Under the pieces are notes generated by a model. That model did not search any database. It had not been told where the DNA came from and saw only the letters and a list, made by a program, of their open reading frames with translations. 64,000 bases of DNA. Source: Crotophaga sulcirostris (lineage: Eukaryota > Chordata > Aves > Cuculiformes > Crotophagidae). Positions 23,064-35,767 of this stretch are shown piece after piece. Location of the stretch: the NCBI GenBank assembly GCA_013397455.1, contig VYZB01000272.1:1013680-1077679 (forward strand), in the 5' to 3' direction. The position numbers were made by a program, and so were the translations under genes. The first letter of the stretch is position 1; each line of letters opens with the position of its first letter.

Positions 23064-24057
23064 TAGGGGATGTCAGGAGCTGAGGTGGCTTTGCAAGATG
23101 TTTCTCGATGCTCAAGGAATAAAGACAGTAAGTTCTTGGTTTTCACTGTTCAGTGTCAGCAGGCAGAAGGCGGCCACTTCAGCTGGTCCTTTCCAGCCTC
23201 TTGTCCGTATGTTTAGCCCAAAAAAGGGATCCACATGCCAAGACACCTGCAAGCAAGCTTTGGCCTTCCTAAATACACAGTTCAGCCCGTGAAAAAAGGG
23301 ACAGCAGCAGGATGGCAGAGTAAGAGTTCCAGCCATAGCACATGCTGGGTCTACTGAGAGAACGGTGGAGCCTAAAATTAAAAGATCCAGTTCCACTTAT
23401 TTTGTAAGACATCTTGCTGCATTTATGGAGCTGTCTGACTCTTTCAGAGCAGGGTTACAGAGACAGGACCTGACATCTGCAGCAGTGAGAGATGAAGAAC
23501 TAGAGAAAGGTCAGGCTAGAACATTATTTTCTGAGAGAATTCAACATAGGAGCTCTTCACTCCAGAACGTTCATGTCTCTTGGTTCCAAATCTGGGTCTT
23601 AGCACTGTGGTCAGACATACTCGGCCAAAGACATTGAAAGGGACTCATCTTCCGTAATTCTAGATGTCTACACATAGCATCTGAGACAGTCAGCTGGACT
23701 CCCTTGCAACCAGTGAAGAGAAAGAGACACATCTGGAGTGTGATTCATCTTGGCTATTTCAGTTGCCTACCTTCAAGTGAGGTGAATCATGCCCTAGAAA
23801 TTACCGTTTCTCTGTTTAATCGGTTGATGCAGAAGTTTTACATTTCCAACATCTTACATTCATCCCATCTACAATTCGGTCATCACTAAAAAGGGGTCAC
23901 AAAGAACTGGATTTAAGAATAACAATCACAATAGGAAGAGTCAAATATTAAATCACACTCCCCCAGACACAGAAATTTCTCAGTGTGTGAACATGCACTC
24001 TGTGCCCATAGGAAGAATTCACAAAATGTCATCGTTGTACATTTACAATAATGAGGA

Positions 24058-24250
24058 TCATAGAATCATGGAATGGTTTAGGTTGGAAGGGACATCAAAG
24101 CTCACCCAGTTCCAAGCCCCCTGCCATGAGCAGGGACACCTCCCACTGGATCAGGGGGCTCAAAGCCCCATCCAACCTGGCCTTGAACACCTCTAGGGGT
24201 GGGGCAGCCACCACTTCTCTGGGCAACCTGTGACAGTGCATCACCACCCT
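24058..24250 (-). mobile_element. CR1 LINE fragment, type A, 3' terminal
   Basis: Antisense tail CATAGAATCATGGAATGG at the left end. It runs through the CCATCCAACCTGGCCTTGAA block and is truncated near 24250. Confidence 0.9.
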
Positions 24251-24748
24251 CCTCTCCTACTCATAAGAAGAGAAAGATAGCTAGAAGAAATGCAGTAGGT
24301 GATAAGGTACATTTGGTTTTGACATACCCTGGATACCACCTGTCATCCAGGAAAAAGTCCAAGTTCCTGCTAAAATCAATTACTTTTGTCAGTTGGTTGT
24401 TCAAACAAAAGAGCCCAAAGTTGAAGGTTCCTCAATGTTTTTCCCATGTAACAGCATCAGTGCAAGAGAAATGCCCAAGAGCATTTCTTAGCAACAGACC
24501 TGAGAATAATTTTTACCATTTCACAGGACACTTAAGAGTGCTGCCAACCACTTGCTGTCTGGGGACAAGAAGAGATTTTCTCAGTGCGCAGAAGACCAGA
24601 TTAACTACCAGGTTGCCGTGTATGGTCTAGGGACCATGGGTCCCTCTTCCCCTCCTAGCAAACATTGGGTCATGGTCAATGGTAAGAAAAAGGACAGAGA
24701 GATGAGGGGCCACTTCTGTGTCCCAGCACCACAAATACATTGATAATG

Positions 24749-24773
24749 AGGAAAAGGGAAAGGGAAAGGGAAG
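24749..24773 (+). repeat. Short GGGAAA-type microsatellite
   Basis: About four units of AAAGGG in a purine-only stretch. Confidence 0.7.
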
Positions 24774-25346
24774 AAAGGCAATGCTCTGTAACTACATGCA
24801 CAGCTAACACATTCCTGGAACACGCACGAAGAACCTGGGATAAGATCACTGCATCACCTGGACCGCACACATCCAGAGACCTTCACTACAGGTTTCCCAA
24901 GCACTCTGTAAACCCCCAGTAATTCAGGCACAAACCTCACTCTAAATATGCTTCTTTAAGTCACTCCTAAGAGCCACGTATAGCAGGTGAACAGCGTCAC
25001 AATGGCAAGTAAAGTCAGTGGAGATCAATTAAATCAGTCATTTTCTTTTATCTTCCACACTGGTGTTATTTCCAGGATGGACCATGTCCACTGGAAATAC
25101 TGAATTACACAAGAGGTGCTGCCAAAATAAAGTGACAACAACAACAACAGTACAAAAGGGTTTCAGAGGACTCTGCAAGTCCTGACCTCTGGGATACAGC
25201 ACCATCAGAGTGTGCCAGCAAAGAGTTCCTGACTCCAGCACACCCCAGTATGCCAGGCAGAGAGACGGAAGGCAAACGCATCATGGTACATCACTGCAAA
25301 ACCTCTGCTGAGCTCACCTAGCTATGACTGTCCTCATTCATGTTGG

Positions 25347-25604
25347 TAAATGGTAGGAAGTTGTGCCAGGGGAGGGTTAGATTGGACATTAGGAAAAGGT
25401 TCTTCACACAGAGGGGGGTGGAGCACTGGAACAGCTGCCCAGGGAAACAGTCAAGGTGCCAAGCCTGACAATATTTCAGAAACACTTGGCCAATGCCCTC
25501 AGTTCCACAGTCTGAATGATGGGGTTGTCCTGTGCAGGGACAGCAGTTGGACTCGATGGTCCCTGTGGGTCCCTTCCAACTCAGGACATTCTATGATTCT
25601 GTGA
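25347..25604 (+). mobile_element. CR1 LINE fragment, type C, 3' terminal
   Basis: Starts near the GNGRKLCQG-equivalent, carries the type C 3' UTR, and ends with GACATTCTATGATTCTGTGA. Confidence 0.9.
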
Positions 25605-26401
25605 AACCTCCAAAATGCCTGATTGTCTCCTTCCCTTGCACTTTCCAAAGGTCTCAGCCCAAGAGGTGGCATTGTCTTTAATACCATGGGTAGAGCTTCC
25701 AAGGCATACACACAAGAGGAGCTCAAAACTGGTAGTTAGACTCTGGAACTTGCAATTTTCTTTTATGGTCATGGCTTTGTGGCACTGCTATCAAGAACAA
25801 ATAACTGTCCCTGCCAGAGTAAGCAGGAAAATAAAAATAGAAGGCATAAAATGAGCAACACTCTCTTATGTGACATGGTGGGAATCACTGTGCCTAACCC
25901 CATCACCACGGCAAGTCTGGAGTAAACCCATATGACCTGAAGAAGAGGACAGCAAGAGGGTTGCCATGAAAGACCCTCCTGCAGCAGCAGATCCCACACA
26001 TCTTGTCACACCCTATCTCACATCTATGTCTATAGCACACCCTGACCAAAAAAGCCCAGGATCACCACTGAGGATGTTTTTCTAGAGCACATTTCAGACA
26101 GTGACCTGTAAATCAAGCTTTACAACTTCTCCCAGGCTACTGCAGAGTTTAAATCCACCAGTGATGAACCGGCTGTGTCATTGCAAAGGGAATTCGCTCA
26201 GTTCTACAAGATGGGGTAGCTTGGATGAAGAGTTTGGGAATGGATGAGCCTTTGCTTCTGATCCATCTGGTACATTTTCCCTGACTTTGCTCACTTCCAA
26301 AGCCACAACACACAGTTGGAGGCCAGCATTTCACTCCTTCTCAGCAACTGTCTGTAGTAAGGCAGCCAAGTATGAAACGTGTTCAGTGAAATTTAGTGAC
26401 T

Positions 26402-26588
26402 GGCCATTGGAATGCGCTGCCCAGGGAGGTGGTGGAGTCGACGATCCTGGAGGTGTTTAAGAGGAGACTGGATGAGGCACTCAGTGCCACGGTTTAGATG
26501 GCAAGTTGGTGTTAGTGTTGGTTTATAGGTTGGACTCGATGATCTCAGAGGCCCTTTCCAACCTTGTAACACTGTGATACTGTGATAT
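26402..26588 (+). mobile_element. CR1-like LINE fragment, type D
   Basis: The ORF2 end reads as an RLPREVVESTILEVFKRRLD-like stretch, then a 3' UTR with GTTGGACTCGATGATCTCAG and a tail of ACTGTGAT repeats (about 26568-26585) instead of ATTCTATG. This marks another CR1 subfamily. Confidence 0.85.
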
Positions 26589-27889
26589 GAATAATCTTAA
26601 AGCAAGGATGTATCTGTCTATCAGATCTTAGGTTCATGCATCAATAGGTTATAACAGCAAAAACAAAAAGCTCTGGGTAGTTCCCTTTTGAATCTGCATT
26701 ACATAAATTTCTTCTCCACCGGAGTGGGATGGCAGGAAGAGGGAGATGCGAAGGGGAGATGGAGAAACATAGCGAGACTATGCCATTTGTTCAAATTGTT
26801 CTTGTACAGACATGTCCTTTACTCAGACAACATAAAAGCACTGTGCAATAACAACAGCATTTCCCATTGTATTCAACAGGTCCTTCCATAACGGCAGTAG
26901 CCAAAACATCTTCAAACAAGAATACATAGAGAGCTGCCATTCAGAGGAAAGAAATCAATGTTCAAAGTAACCCCAGCAGAACAGGAGACACAAACAACCT
27001 GCAAACCCCCAGCCAAATGAGAACACCACTTTGCTTCCTGTGTTCCCAGAAGAAAGGCACCTCACACGACTCTACTCTCTTGTGTTTTAATTGCATTGCT
27101 CCCCCATGAGCAGTAACACTTCCAAAACAGATCGATAGGGTTGTTAATCACAGAGCCATTTATTGCAACAGTAACACTGTCATCTTAAAGATCTCCCAAG
27201 GAGAGTGCTTGTAGCTCTGCTGAGACACGCTTGTACTTGTCCCTCAAGAAAACCATGTACATGGAGCACGGGAGCAGTTTGAGGGGGTGCTCACCTGAGC
27301 TGTGCAGACAACAGAAGACACAGCCCACGTTTCAGCCCAACATCGCACTGGTTTTCACAACTATGGCAGGTTCACTGCATTGATGGAGCAGACAGGAAGG
27401 AAGCACATAAGACAAAGTCACTCCATGCCATCGTGCTGTACTTCTGTTCTTGGATCATCTCCCAATGGCCCCTTTGATTGTGTATCTATTTTTAAACCTC
27501 TCATCAAAAATTATACAAACTGAATAAAGCCAAATCATAGTGGATTCGCCACACAACTCATTCACAAAACAAATGGGAGGGCACTTCCACTTGATTTGCT
27601 TATTTTATGAAGAGGTGCAATCACACAAAGGTTAAGCATGAAGCAAAGTATTTCCCTTTCTGCTTTCAAGCCCTTTGATGAATTTGACTAATGGCTGGAT
27701 TTCAGCTGAAAGAGGCTGATTGGAGTGAGAGAGCTTCTGATACCTCCATATTCTGGAAAGATTGTCACACGTGGCAGCAAGCTTTATCTGTATCTTTAAA
27801 GGTGGGGATTCAGTACAAACTTAAAGATTCACTAGAACTGGGTCATTGTATTTTTGTATTTTTTATTTAAATTCTCTTGAGAAGTCTCA

Positions 27890-28582
27890 GAGAATCATAG
27901 AATGGTTTGGGTCAGAATGGACCTCAAAGCCCATTCACTTCCAACACCCCTGCCATGGGCAGGGACACCTCTCATTGAATCAGGGGACTCAAAGCCCCAT
28001 CCAACCTGGCCTTGAACACCTCCAGCAATGGGGCAGCCAACACTGCTCTGGGAAATCTGGGTCACTGTCTCCCTACCCTCACAGCAAAACATTTCTTCTC
28101 ATCTCAATCTCCCCTCTTGCAGCTGAAAACCATTTCCCCTGTCCTATCTCTGCACTCCCTGATCAGGAGTCCCTCCCCAGGTTTCTTGGAGCCCCTTTCA
28201 GTATTGGGAGGTTGCTCTAAGGTCTCCCCACTGTCTTCTCTTCTCCAGTCTGAACAACCCCAACTCTCTCAGCCTATCCTCATACAGGAGGTGCTCCAGC
28301 CCTTGCATCATCTCCATGGCCTCCTCTGGACTCACTCCAGCAGCTCCATGTCCTTCCTGTGCTGAGGACTCCAGAGCTGAACACAGGACTCCAGGTGAGG
28401 TCTCACCAGAGTGGAGTAGAGAGGTAGAATCCCCTCCTTTCCCTGCTGGTCCCACTGCTCTGGATGCAGCCCAGGACATGGCTTGCTTTCTGGGCTGTGA
28501 GCACACGTTGCCTGCTCACACTGAGGTTTTCCTCCATTAGTGTCCCAAGTCCTTCTGTTCAGGGCTGTTCACAATCCATATC
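27890..28582 (-). mobile_element. CR1 LINE, type A, long 3' part
   Basis: Antisense tail CATAGAATGGTTTGGG at 27896. It then carries the 3' UTR, the ORF2 end (LRELGLFRLEKRRQWGDLRA around 28210-28270) and further ORF2 (28300-28580), breaking off near 28582. Confidence 0.93.
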
Positions 28583-30001
28583 TCCTGGCACACATGACAT
28601 CACCTGTCTCATTTAGGGTACAGCCGTAGTCTCCAGGGCATGGCATTATGGCTATTGTCCATGCCATTCCATTAATAACAGCAGCAACACAGAGCCAGGT
28701 GCAGTAAGTGGAGACCTGCGAGTGCCTATAAAAGGCAGACAGGGATGAGTAAAAGGCCAAGTAACAAGACAGAACTACTATAGCAAAGCACTGCCCATGC
28801 GGTTTTTAATTGGTGCTGGAGCACCAGCGAGCCCTCCACTTTGATGGTGCATATGTCACTGTAATTGCCTTCCAATCCCTTTTGCGTACTGGACACATTA
28901 AGTCTTCCCTTGCCTGATGACATGTCTTTCATGTATAGTAATTACAAATAACCCACTAACCATCATCTTTTAACTCAGATAAATGATGACCTCGGGTGTG
29001 GGTCTCCAAGTTTGAAGTGCTCCGGGGAAAACAGCACCTTTTGTCAAAGACGGGCAGAGCAGCTCACGGCGCCTCACTGACTCCGGGCTAGCACAGGCTG
29101 TCAGCATGAATCTCTCAATACAGCACGTGGAAAACAAACATCTACATACTCTTCAAGATCTTAACCTAAAATACCCATGCACATCCCAGATTCTGAACCC
29201 AGAAGGGACTCCTTGCATCTCTAAACGATGGCTATAACTGCCACAAAAACCTAGAGCTGTACTGGAACCCATTCCTGTGATCAGAGGGTCAAAGCTGCAC
29301 TTTGATTTATGCCAGTTTAATCTTGTTAGGTTGAGCCTGCCATGTATGAGTGGGGCAGCAGTTGGGATCATCACACAATGTTTCCAGCATTAATAAAACA
29401 CCAAGTATGCAGCAGCAAAGGTTGTGCCAAATAACACTGAAGCACTGTGTGCAGACTACTGCAGGGCTGGGGAAAAGATGGTACAGTTACCTCTCAATCA
29501 CCCAAAGTGCAGGATAACACAGATAAGCAAAATGGATCACAAATTAATTAAAAATTTAAAAATTAAAAAATCACAGCATATAAAATTAAAAAATTATAGC
29601 ACATACATAAATCAGGTTCTGGGCATGGCCAGTGAGGGGCAAAAGGTTGATGTGGAGCACTGAGCCCTGAGCTAAGGGACCCAGAGAGGATGTCCAGCAC
29701 AGTGCTCAGCTGCACAGAGAGCATCCCTGTGCCCATAGGGTAGCAAATCAAAAACCGTCAAACACATTCACAGATAACCAAGACTTGACTGGAATACCAG
29801 AAATGATAAATTTTTACTCGTTTTACCCAAGAAACTCATCCTTAGTGAAACTGGAAAGGAAAGGACTTCTCTCCCGTGGAGCAAACTGGTTGACTTTAGG
29901 CAATCTGAATTCAGCTGAACAACTGTATAGATTTTGCAGGAAGAGATGACAGAAGTATAACTGGTTTGAGAAAGGCAAGAGAGCTTGATGATTTAATGAT
30001 A

Positions 30002-30655
30002 TCACAGAATCACAGAACGGTTTGGGTTGGAAGAGACCTCAAAGCCCATCTACGTCCAAGCCCCCTGCCATGGGCAGGGACACCTCCCACTGCATCAGGG
30101 GGCTCAAAGCCCCATCCAACCTGGCCTTGAACACCTCCAGCAATGGGGCAGCCACCACTGCTCCGGGAAACTTGGGCCAGGGCCTCCCCACCCTCACAGC
30201 AAAATATTTATTCCCAAGATCTCATCTCAGTCTCCTCTCTTTAAGATGAAAACCATTTCCCCTGGTCCTATCCCTGCACTTCCTGATCAAGAGCCCCTCC
30301 CCAGCTTTCCTGGAGCCCCTTTCAAGTACTGGGAGGCTGCTCTATGGTCTCCCCACAGCCTTCTCTTCTCCAGCCTGAACAACCTCAACTCTCTCAGTCT
30401 GTCCTCGTACAGGAGGTGCACCAGCCCTTGGATCATCTCCATGGCCTCCTCTGGACTCACTGCAACAGCTCCATGTCCTTCCTGTGCTGAGGACTCCAGA
30501 ACTGGACATAGGGCTCCAGATGGGGTCTCACCAGAGTGGAGCAGAGGGGCAGAATTCCCTCCTTTCCCTGCTGGTCCCACTGCTTTGGATGCAGCCTATG
30601 ATATGGTTGGCTTTCTGGGCTGCAAACACACATAGGTAGCTCATGTTGAGCTTGT
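30002..30655 (-). mobile_element. CR1 LINE, type A, long 3' part
   Basis: Same structure as the copy at 27890-28582. The tail TCACAGAATCACAGAACGG starts at 30002, the ORF2 block LRELRLFRLEKRRLWGDHRA lies at about 30340-30400, and the break is near 30655. The opposite strand has a 202-codon open frame (30027-30635), which is only the antisense of CR1. Confidence 0.93.
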
Positions 30656-31009
30656 TAAGAGATTATTTATCTTAAAACTGTCATCGTCTTTTACTCTGGG
30701 GCATGGGAGTTCCCAAAGCAAAAAGGAATTAAGGTGCAAATTATACAACAACATACTCCTACTGGATTGCAGCATTCAACTCTACGCACCTATTTGCAAA
30801 GGCAAGAGGACACGGATCTGCTCATCCCAAACATGGGGTCTTTACCCCAGAAGCGGCAGGAGAACTGTTGTCAGCCACCACAAAGATGGTGACACACAAC
30901 TAAGCTGTCCCAGCTCTACTGAGCAGAGGGCAATGGCACAGACACACAGCTGTGCACGCACCAGGGCTGCCTAGTGCAGTAGCTTCATCCATCGAGAGTC
31001 AGGCGTTCA

Positions 31010-31560
31010 CTGGGAAATGAATAAAGTGACAGGACCAGAACTAATGAAACTGTAAGTAGATAATTTGTCCTATAAAAGCTGACACAGTTGGCCAGGTTCT
31101 AAAAATCATGACAGGAAATTAATTCAAATATAGGGTTGTTAATAGAAAACAGAAACAAGATTCCTGGATGGCCAAGTATGAGGAACAAGCAGCAAGAGCC
31201 CCTTCGTGAGATCAATCAGCGCAATGTGTTTAAAAACACCTTTTAAAAATGAAGCAGATGCCTGGATTATGTCACATTAGATCCCAATGTATTAAAACAC
31301 ATCTTCAGTGACAGACTTAATCATGGATAATTCCCATATATTGGTATTTTATGATAGTATGATGCCAAAATGATAACTGTAAAAAACCAGATTTTCAGTA
31401 AGTGATGAGAACTTGGAACTTAAAAAGCTGTGGTTGCTATTAGTGCAAATCAGTGCCCAGGATGGATTAATATCCAGTTGAATGTATTAAACTGATTATA
31501 ATCTCCATTCAGCCTCCTTATTTGCTCTTCTGATCACTTGATTTCTCAGTGTAAGTCGCC
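31010..31560. other. CR1-free AT-rich block, possible conserved noncoding element
   Basis: Unique sequence rich in TAAT, ATTA and GATAA-type words (for example around 31255-31370 and 31480-31500). There is no open frame of note. Conservation is untested. Confidence 0.25.
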
Positions 31561-31972
31561 GCAGCGCACGTCTAACCCAGCCAGGGAGCGGCTTGCTGGC
31601 AGATGAGCACAGAGAGGAAAGCCATCTACACATTGCTTTCCAGATCTGAGCTTACAAAAATGTTTAATTCAATGCCAGCTCAAAGTGAGCAATGGCTGGA
31701 GAAACAACACATGACCCCCAGAAACCACCCCTGACTTCAGGGGACTTTGCAGGCCAGGAAAAGCCCCAGCTCAGCAAGCTGACTGCCAGCCAAGCCAGTG
31801 GGAAGCAGAGCCTGTTCAGCTGCTCCTGTGCAAACCAAGAGCCATGCAGTGAAAATTCCACTGCTTCTGTCTCAGGCAGCAAGAGGAAAACCAGGACAAG
31901 CAACCAGAACAAATGGTCACAGAAAGCCTCTGGACCCTCAATTATGATCTTCAAGAGAATCATTCCAGCATG

Positions 31973-32392
31973 CAATCATAGAATAGTTTGAGTCACAAGT
32001 GACCTCAAAGCCCATCTAGGTCCAACACCCTGCCATGGGCAGGAACACCTCCCACTGCATCAGGGGGCTCCAAGCCCCATCCAAACTGGCCTTCAACACC
32101 TCCAGGGATGGGGCAGCCACCACTGCTCTGGGAAACCTGGGCCAGGGCCTCCCCACCCTCACAGCAAAACATTTCTTCCCAATATCTCATCTCAATCTCC
32201 CCTCTTGCAGCTGAAAACCATTCCCCCTCATCCTATTCCTGCACTCCCAGATTAAGAGCCTCTCCCCAGCTTTCCTGGAGCCCCCTTTAATACTGGAAGG
32301 TACTGGAAGGTTCTCTCCAATGAGTTGTGTATGAATGGAAGCCCCTTTCAGTACTGGAAGGCTGCTAAAAGATCTCCCCAGTGCCTTTTATG
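31973..32392 (-). mobile_element. CR1 LINE fragment, type A, with local duplication
   Basis: Antisense tail at 31976, then 3' UTR and ORF2 end. At 32280-32360 the block CCCCTTT-AGTACTGGAAGG occurs twice around about 40 bases of foreign-looking sequence, a local duplication or insertion within the copy. Confidence 0.9.
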
Positions 32393-32547
32393 CCTGTAAT
32401 TAAAACAGGGGGGAAAGTCCCTAATATCTGGGGTGTTTTTCAAGTCATCAATACCTGTTCTAAAAGAGGAGTTATCACTGCAGCCTCCTGGGCTGCTCAG
32501 GAAGATGGCAGCTATCACCATGGCATAGTGAGAGAGCAGCTGCCAGA

Positions 32548-32705
32548 AATTCTTCACAATGAGGGTAGTGACACACTGGCCCAGGTTGCCCAGAGAAGTT
32601 GCCCATCCCTGGAGGTGTTCAAGGCCAGGTTCGATGGGGCTTTGAGCAGCATGGTCTAATGGGATGTATCCCTGCCCATGGCAGGGGGGGTGGAACTGGA
32701 TGCCA
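32548..32705 (+). mobile_element. CR1 LINE fragment, type A, 3' terminal
   Basis: From CTTCACAATGAGGGTAG through the 3' UTR to GTGGAACTGGATG. The ATTCTATG tail is missing. It lies head-to-head in inverted orientation with the previous copy. Confidence 0.85.
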
Positions 32706-33249
32706 AAACAGTGTCACCTCAGCTGTTGTATAACCAACTCCTTCTGATCTCTCCAGGTCACACTGCACATGAGAGTCCCATCCCTCTCTGTTCAACCTAT
32801 CCTATTCATGAGAGGCCACACTTGCTGTCTAGTATAACAAAATCATCACCTGGATGGGGCTGAAGAAAACAGTTGCACACCAAGATAATTCTATTCAAAG
32901 TCTAGAGGGCAAAGTTGTCACAGATGAAATATCACTGTCTATTATCTGTTGGCAAACACAGTACATAATGGCAGCCACTCAACTTAATGGCTTGCATTCC
33001 AGCTCCTTCAAATGAGCCCATCGCTGCTGTATGTAATCACAGTATATATTTAAAGTGTAATTTCCATTCAAAAAGACCATAGCTGGAGCAATATGACTCA
33101 TACAGTTCCCTGCGCACCAGAAAGCATGGCATGAAGAAAGGGAATCTGTGAGCCAGTTACCATCTGTGTACAAATCAGACCATGGACATGATTCTTCCAA
33201 CCAGTCAACAGTAAGCTCCCTCAGACATAAAGGGCAGTTCTGAGGCTCC

Positions 33250-33873
33250 TGGGACCAGCAGTCAGCCAAGGGGGCCACCGAGTCCTGGGGTGCACCCAGC
33301 ACAGCATTGCCAGCCGGGAGAGGGAGGGGGTTGTCCCACTCTGCTCCACAATGGGGTGGCCCCACCTTGAGCACTGGGGGCAGTTCTGGGCACCACAGGA
33401 TAAAAAAGGATCTAAAGCTGCTGAAGAGTGTCCAGAGGCAGACCCGGAGTTGGGGAAGGGTTTAGAAGGGAAGTGTGTGAGGATGGGCTGAAGGAAGGTC
33501 TGTTCAACCTGGAGAAGAGGAGACTGAGGGGAGACCTCATCTCGCTCTGCACCTTCCTCACCAGGGGAGGAGGAGGAGCAGGTGCTGAGCTCTTCTCTCT
33601 GGTGACCAATGACAGGACCTGAGGGAATGGCAGGAAGATGTGCCAGGGGAGGGTTAGGTTGGACATCAGGAAAAGTTTCTTCCCCCAGAGGGTGGTGGAT
33701 CACTGGAACAGCTCCCCAGGGAAGCAGTCACAGCCTGACAATATTCCAGCAGTGTTTGGCCAAGGCCCTCAGCCCCACAGTGTGAATGTTGGGGTTGTCC
33801 TGTGCAGGAGTTGGACTCCATGGTCCTTGTGGGACTCTTGCAGCTCAGGACATTCTAGGATTCTATAATTCTA
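33250..33873 (+). mobile_element. CR1 LINE, type C, long 3' part
   Basis: Starts in the reverse-transcriptase-distal region (SIASREREGVV-like at about 33305), reads [20 protein letters not shown] (about 33509-33568) and the LDIRKSFFPQRVVDHWNSSP block. It ends with GATTCTATAATTCTATG. The 5' edge is approximate. Confidence 0.92.
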
Positions 33874-33989
33874 TGAAAACAGATATGCTTTCTGAAGCTT
33901 TATGGGAAATAAAGGCATACAAACATTAAAGAAAAATGCAATGGAATTAAAAGGCATCTCTCCCCATGTACCTATTCCAGTACTTCAGA

Positions 33990-34550
33990 GCTGAGAAGCT
34001 AGAGCTGCAAACTCAGTTTCATTTCTGCCGTAACAAAATCATCTCCACAGCATAATTAGTGTGTTCACGTTACAATGGTCCAAATGCAAGGAAAGAGGGA
34101 TCCAAATATGATTTGCTTTTCAAGACAACGCGATATTTTCCCTGGCTAATAGTTTCGATTCATTAAGGAACAACAAGAGTCAGGCCAACTATTTCCAGCA
34201 AAACATTTGCTGATTTTAGCAGCCTTTTCATTCTTGGTGAATTATCCGTGAAGAGTCTGGGTTTCACATTATTATTTTTTACCTGCCATGATTTGACAAC
34301 CTTTTTTAGTATTACTTGGCTATGCATTGCTTACAAACTAGCTGTTCTGTAAGTACTACTTAAAATAGCGATTATTCCTAATTTCCTTAATGGATCAATT
34401 AAGTCACCTGGCACTGTTCTGTTCCTAGACTGGATGACAATCACATTCACACTCAATTTTCAAGCTAGCTGGACTGAACATTCAAGTGAGCAGATATTTG
34501 TACTAGGATTTGCAACACTATCTTAAGGCAAACATCTCAGTTGTCTGAAG
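33990..34550. other. CR1-free AT-rich block, possible conserved noncoding element
   Basis: Unique sequence with CATAATTAGTG (about 34051), GATTCATTAAGG and GGATCAATTAAGTC words and no repeat. Texture only; conservation unknown. The rest of 33874-35149 shows nothing recognisable. Confidence 0.25.
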
Positions 34551-35149
34551 GGGTTTTGAATGAATAATTTTCTGCATTATTCACCTACCTCTAGAAATAA
34601 CACTCCATCTGTTCATGGAACAGTTCCTTTTTCTTTCTTAGATAAAATGAAGGTCACAGAAGCGAAAAAAAAAAATTTGCACATCCCCAACGCCCTACAA
34701 CCTTACACATCTACCCAAACACGCACCTACCTGGTCAAGGTCATTAAGCAGTCAAAGAAAGAAATACAGCTGTCAAGTTAAGGGGAGTGAGTAATCACCT
34801 AGTGCATCATTGCTGCGACAAGCACCCCAGGACACAGGCTGGAGTCAGAACACGTCCTTTGCAATTAATCATTAATCAGGACGTGTTGCAACAAAGAAGT
34901 CAAATGGCAACTCTAAAGGTGAACCAAAGCATTGCTTTTAAAACAGTTATGCTTAAAAAAAAAACAAAGTCAAGTCAACCCTCAAATCAGAGGGGAAAGG
35001 CAAATGGAGTGGATATAAAATCCATAGCAGCCTCTGGGTAGACGACATAAAACTCATAGAGGGTCGTGATTCACCCCAGCAGGACCTCATGTGAAGCTAA
35101 TCCCTGGCTGTGTGGGCTTTGCTGGCATGGAAGATCCCTCCTTAGAACC

Positions 35150-35556
35150 ACAGAATCATAGAATCGTTAAGGTTGGAACAAATCTCTAAGATCATCCAGT
35201 CCAACAATTCAACAGAATACTAACATGCCTTCTAAATCACGTCCCAAAGTTCCACATCCACACACTTTTTGAACCCCTTTAGGGATGGAGACTCCACCAC
35301 TGCCCTGGACAACCTCTTCCAATGCTTCACCACTCCTCCAGTAAAGAAATATTTCCTGATACTGAATCTAAACCTCCTCTCATGCAACTTGAGGCCATTT
35401 CCTTTCATCATATTGCTTGTTACTTGGTTGAAGAGACCAACACTCACCTTGCTCCAACTTCTTTCAGGTAGCTGTAGAAAGTGATTAGGTCTCCCCTCAG
35501 CCTCCTCTTCTTTAGGTTAAACAGCCCCAGGTCTCTCAGCCGTTCCTCATAAGCTC
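35150..35556 (-). mobile_element. CR1 LINE fragment, type B
   Basis: Antisense tail CATAGAATCGTTAAGGTTGG at 35157. It then carries the 3' UTR and the ORF2 blocks (FRFSIRKYFFTGGVVKHWKR at about 35310-35370), ending at CTCTCAGCCGTTCCTCATAA. It continues almost directly into a type A piece. Confidence 0.92.
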
Positions 35557-35571
35557 CTTCCCTTGGCCTCT

Positions 35572-35767
35572 TGCAGCTGAAAACCATTCCCCCTTGTCCT
35601 ACCCCTGCACTCCCAGATCAAGAGCCCCTCCACAGCTTTCCTGGAGCCCCTTCCAGTATTGGGACACTGCTCTAAGGTCTCCCAACAGCCTTCTCTTCTC
35701 CAGGCTGAACAACCCCAACTCTCTCAGCCTGTCCTCGTACAGGAGGTGCTCCAGCCCTTCCTCGCCT
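35572..35767 (-). mobile_element. CR1 LINE fragment, type A, internal piece without 3' end
   Basis: Reads [20 protein letters not shown] (minus, about 35670-35730) and the neighbouring type A ORF2 region, but lacks the 3' UTR and tail. It therefore looks fused to the type B copy at its left. Confidence 0.88.

Noticed and set aside
28569..28932. Two hydrophobic minus-strand open frames (60-70 codons)
   Set aside because: Membrane-like stretches without family resemblance; no splice or start context supports an exon.
30027..30635. 202-codon plus-strand open frame, the longest in the window
   Set aside because: It is the antisense of a type A CR1 copy. Similar shadow frames recur at 5059, 27846, 40177, 50997 and 56172.
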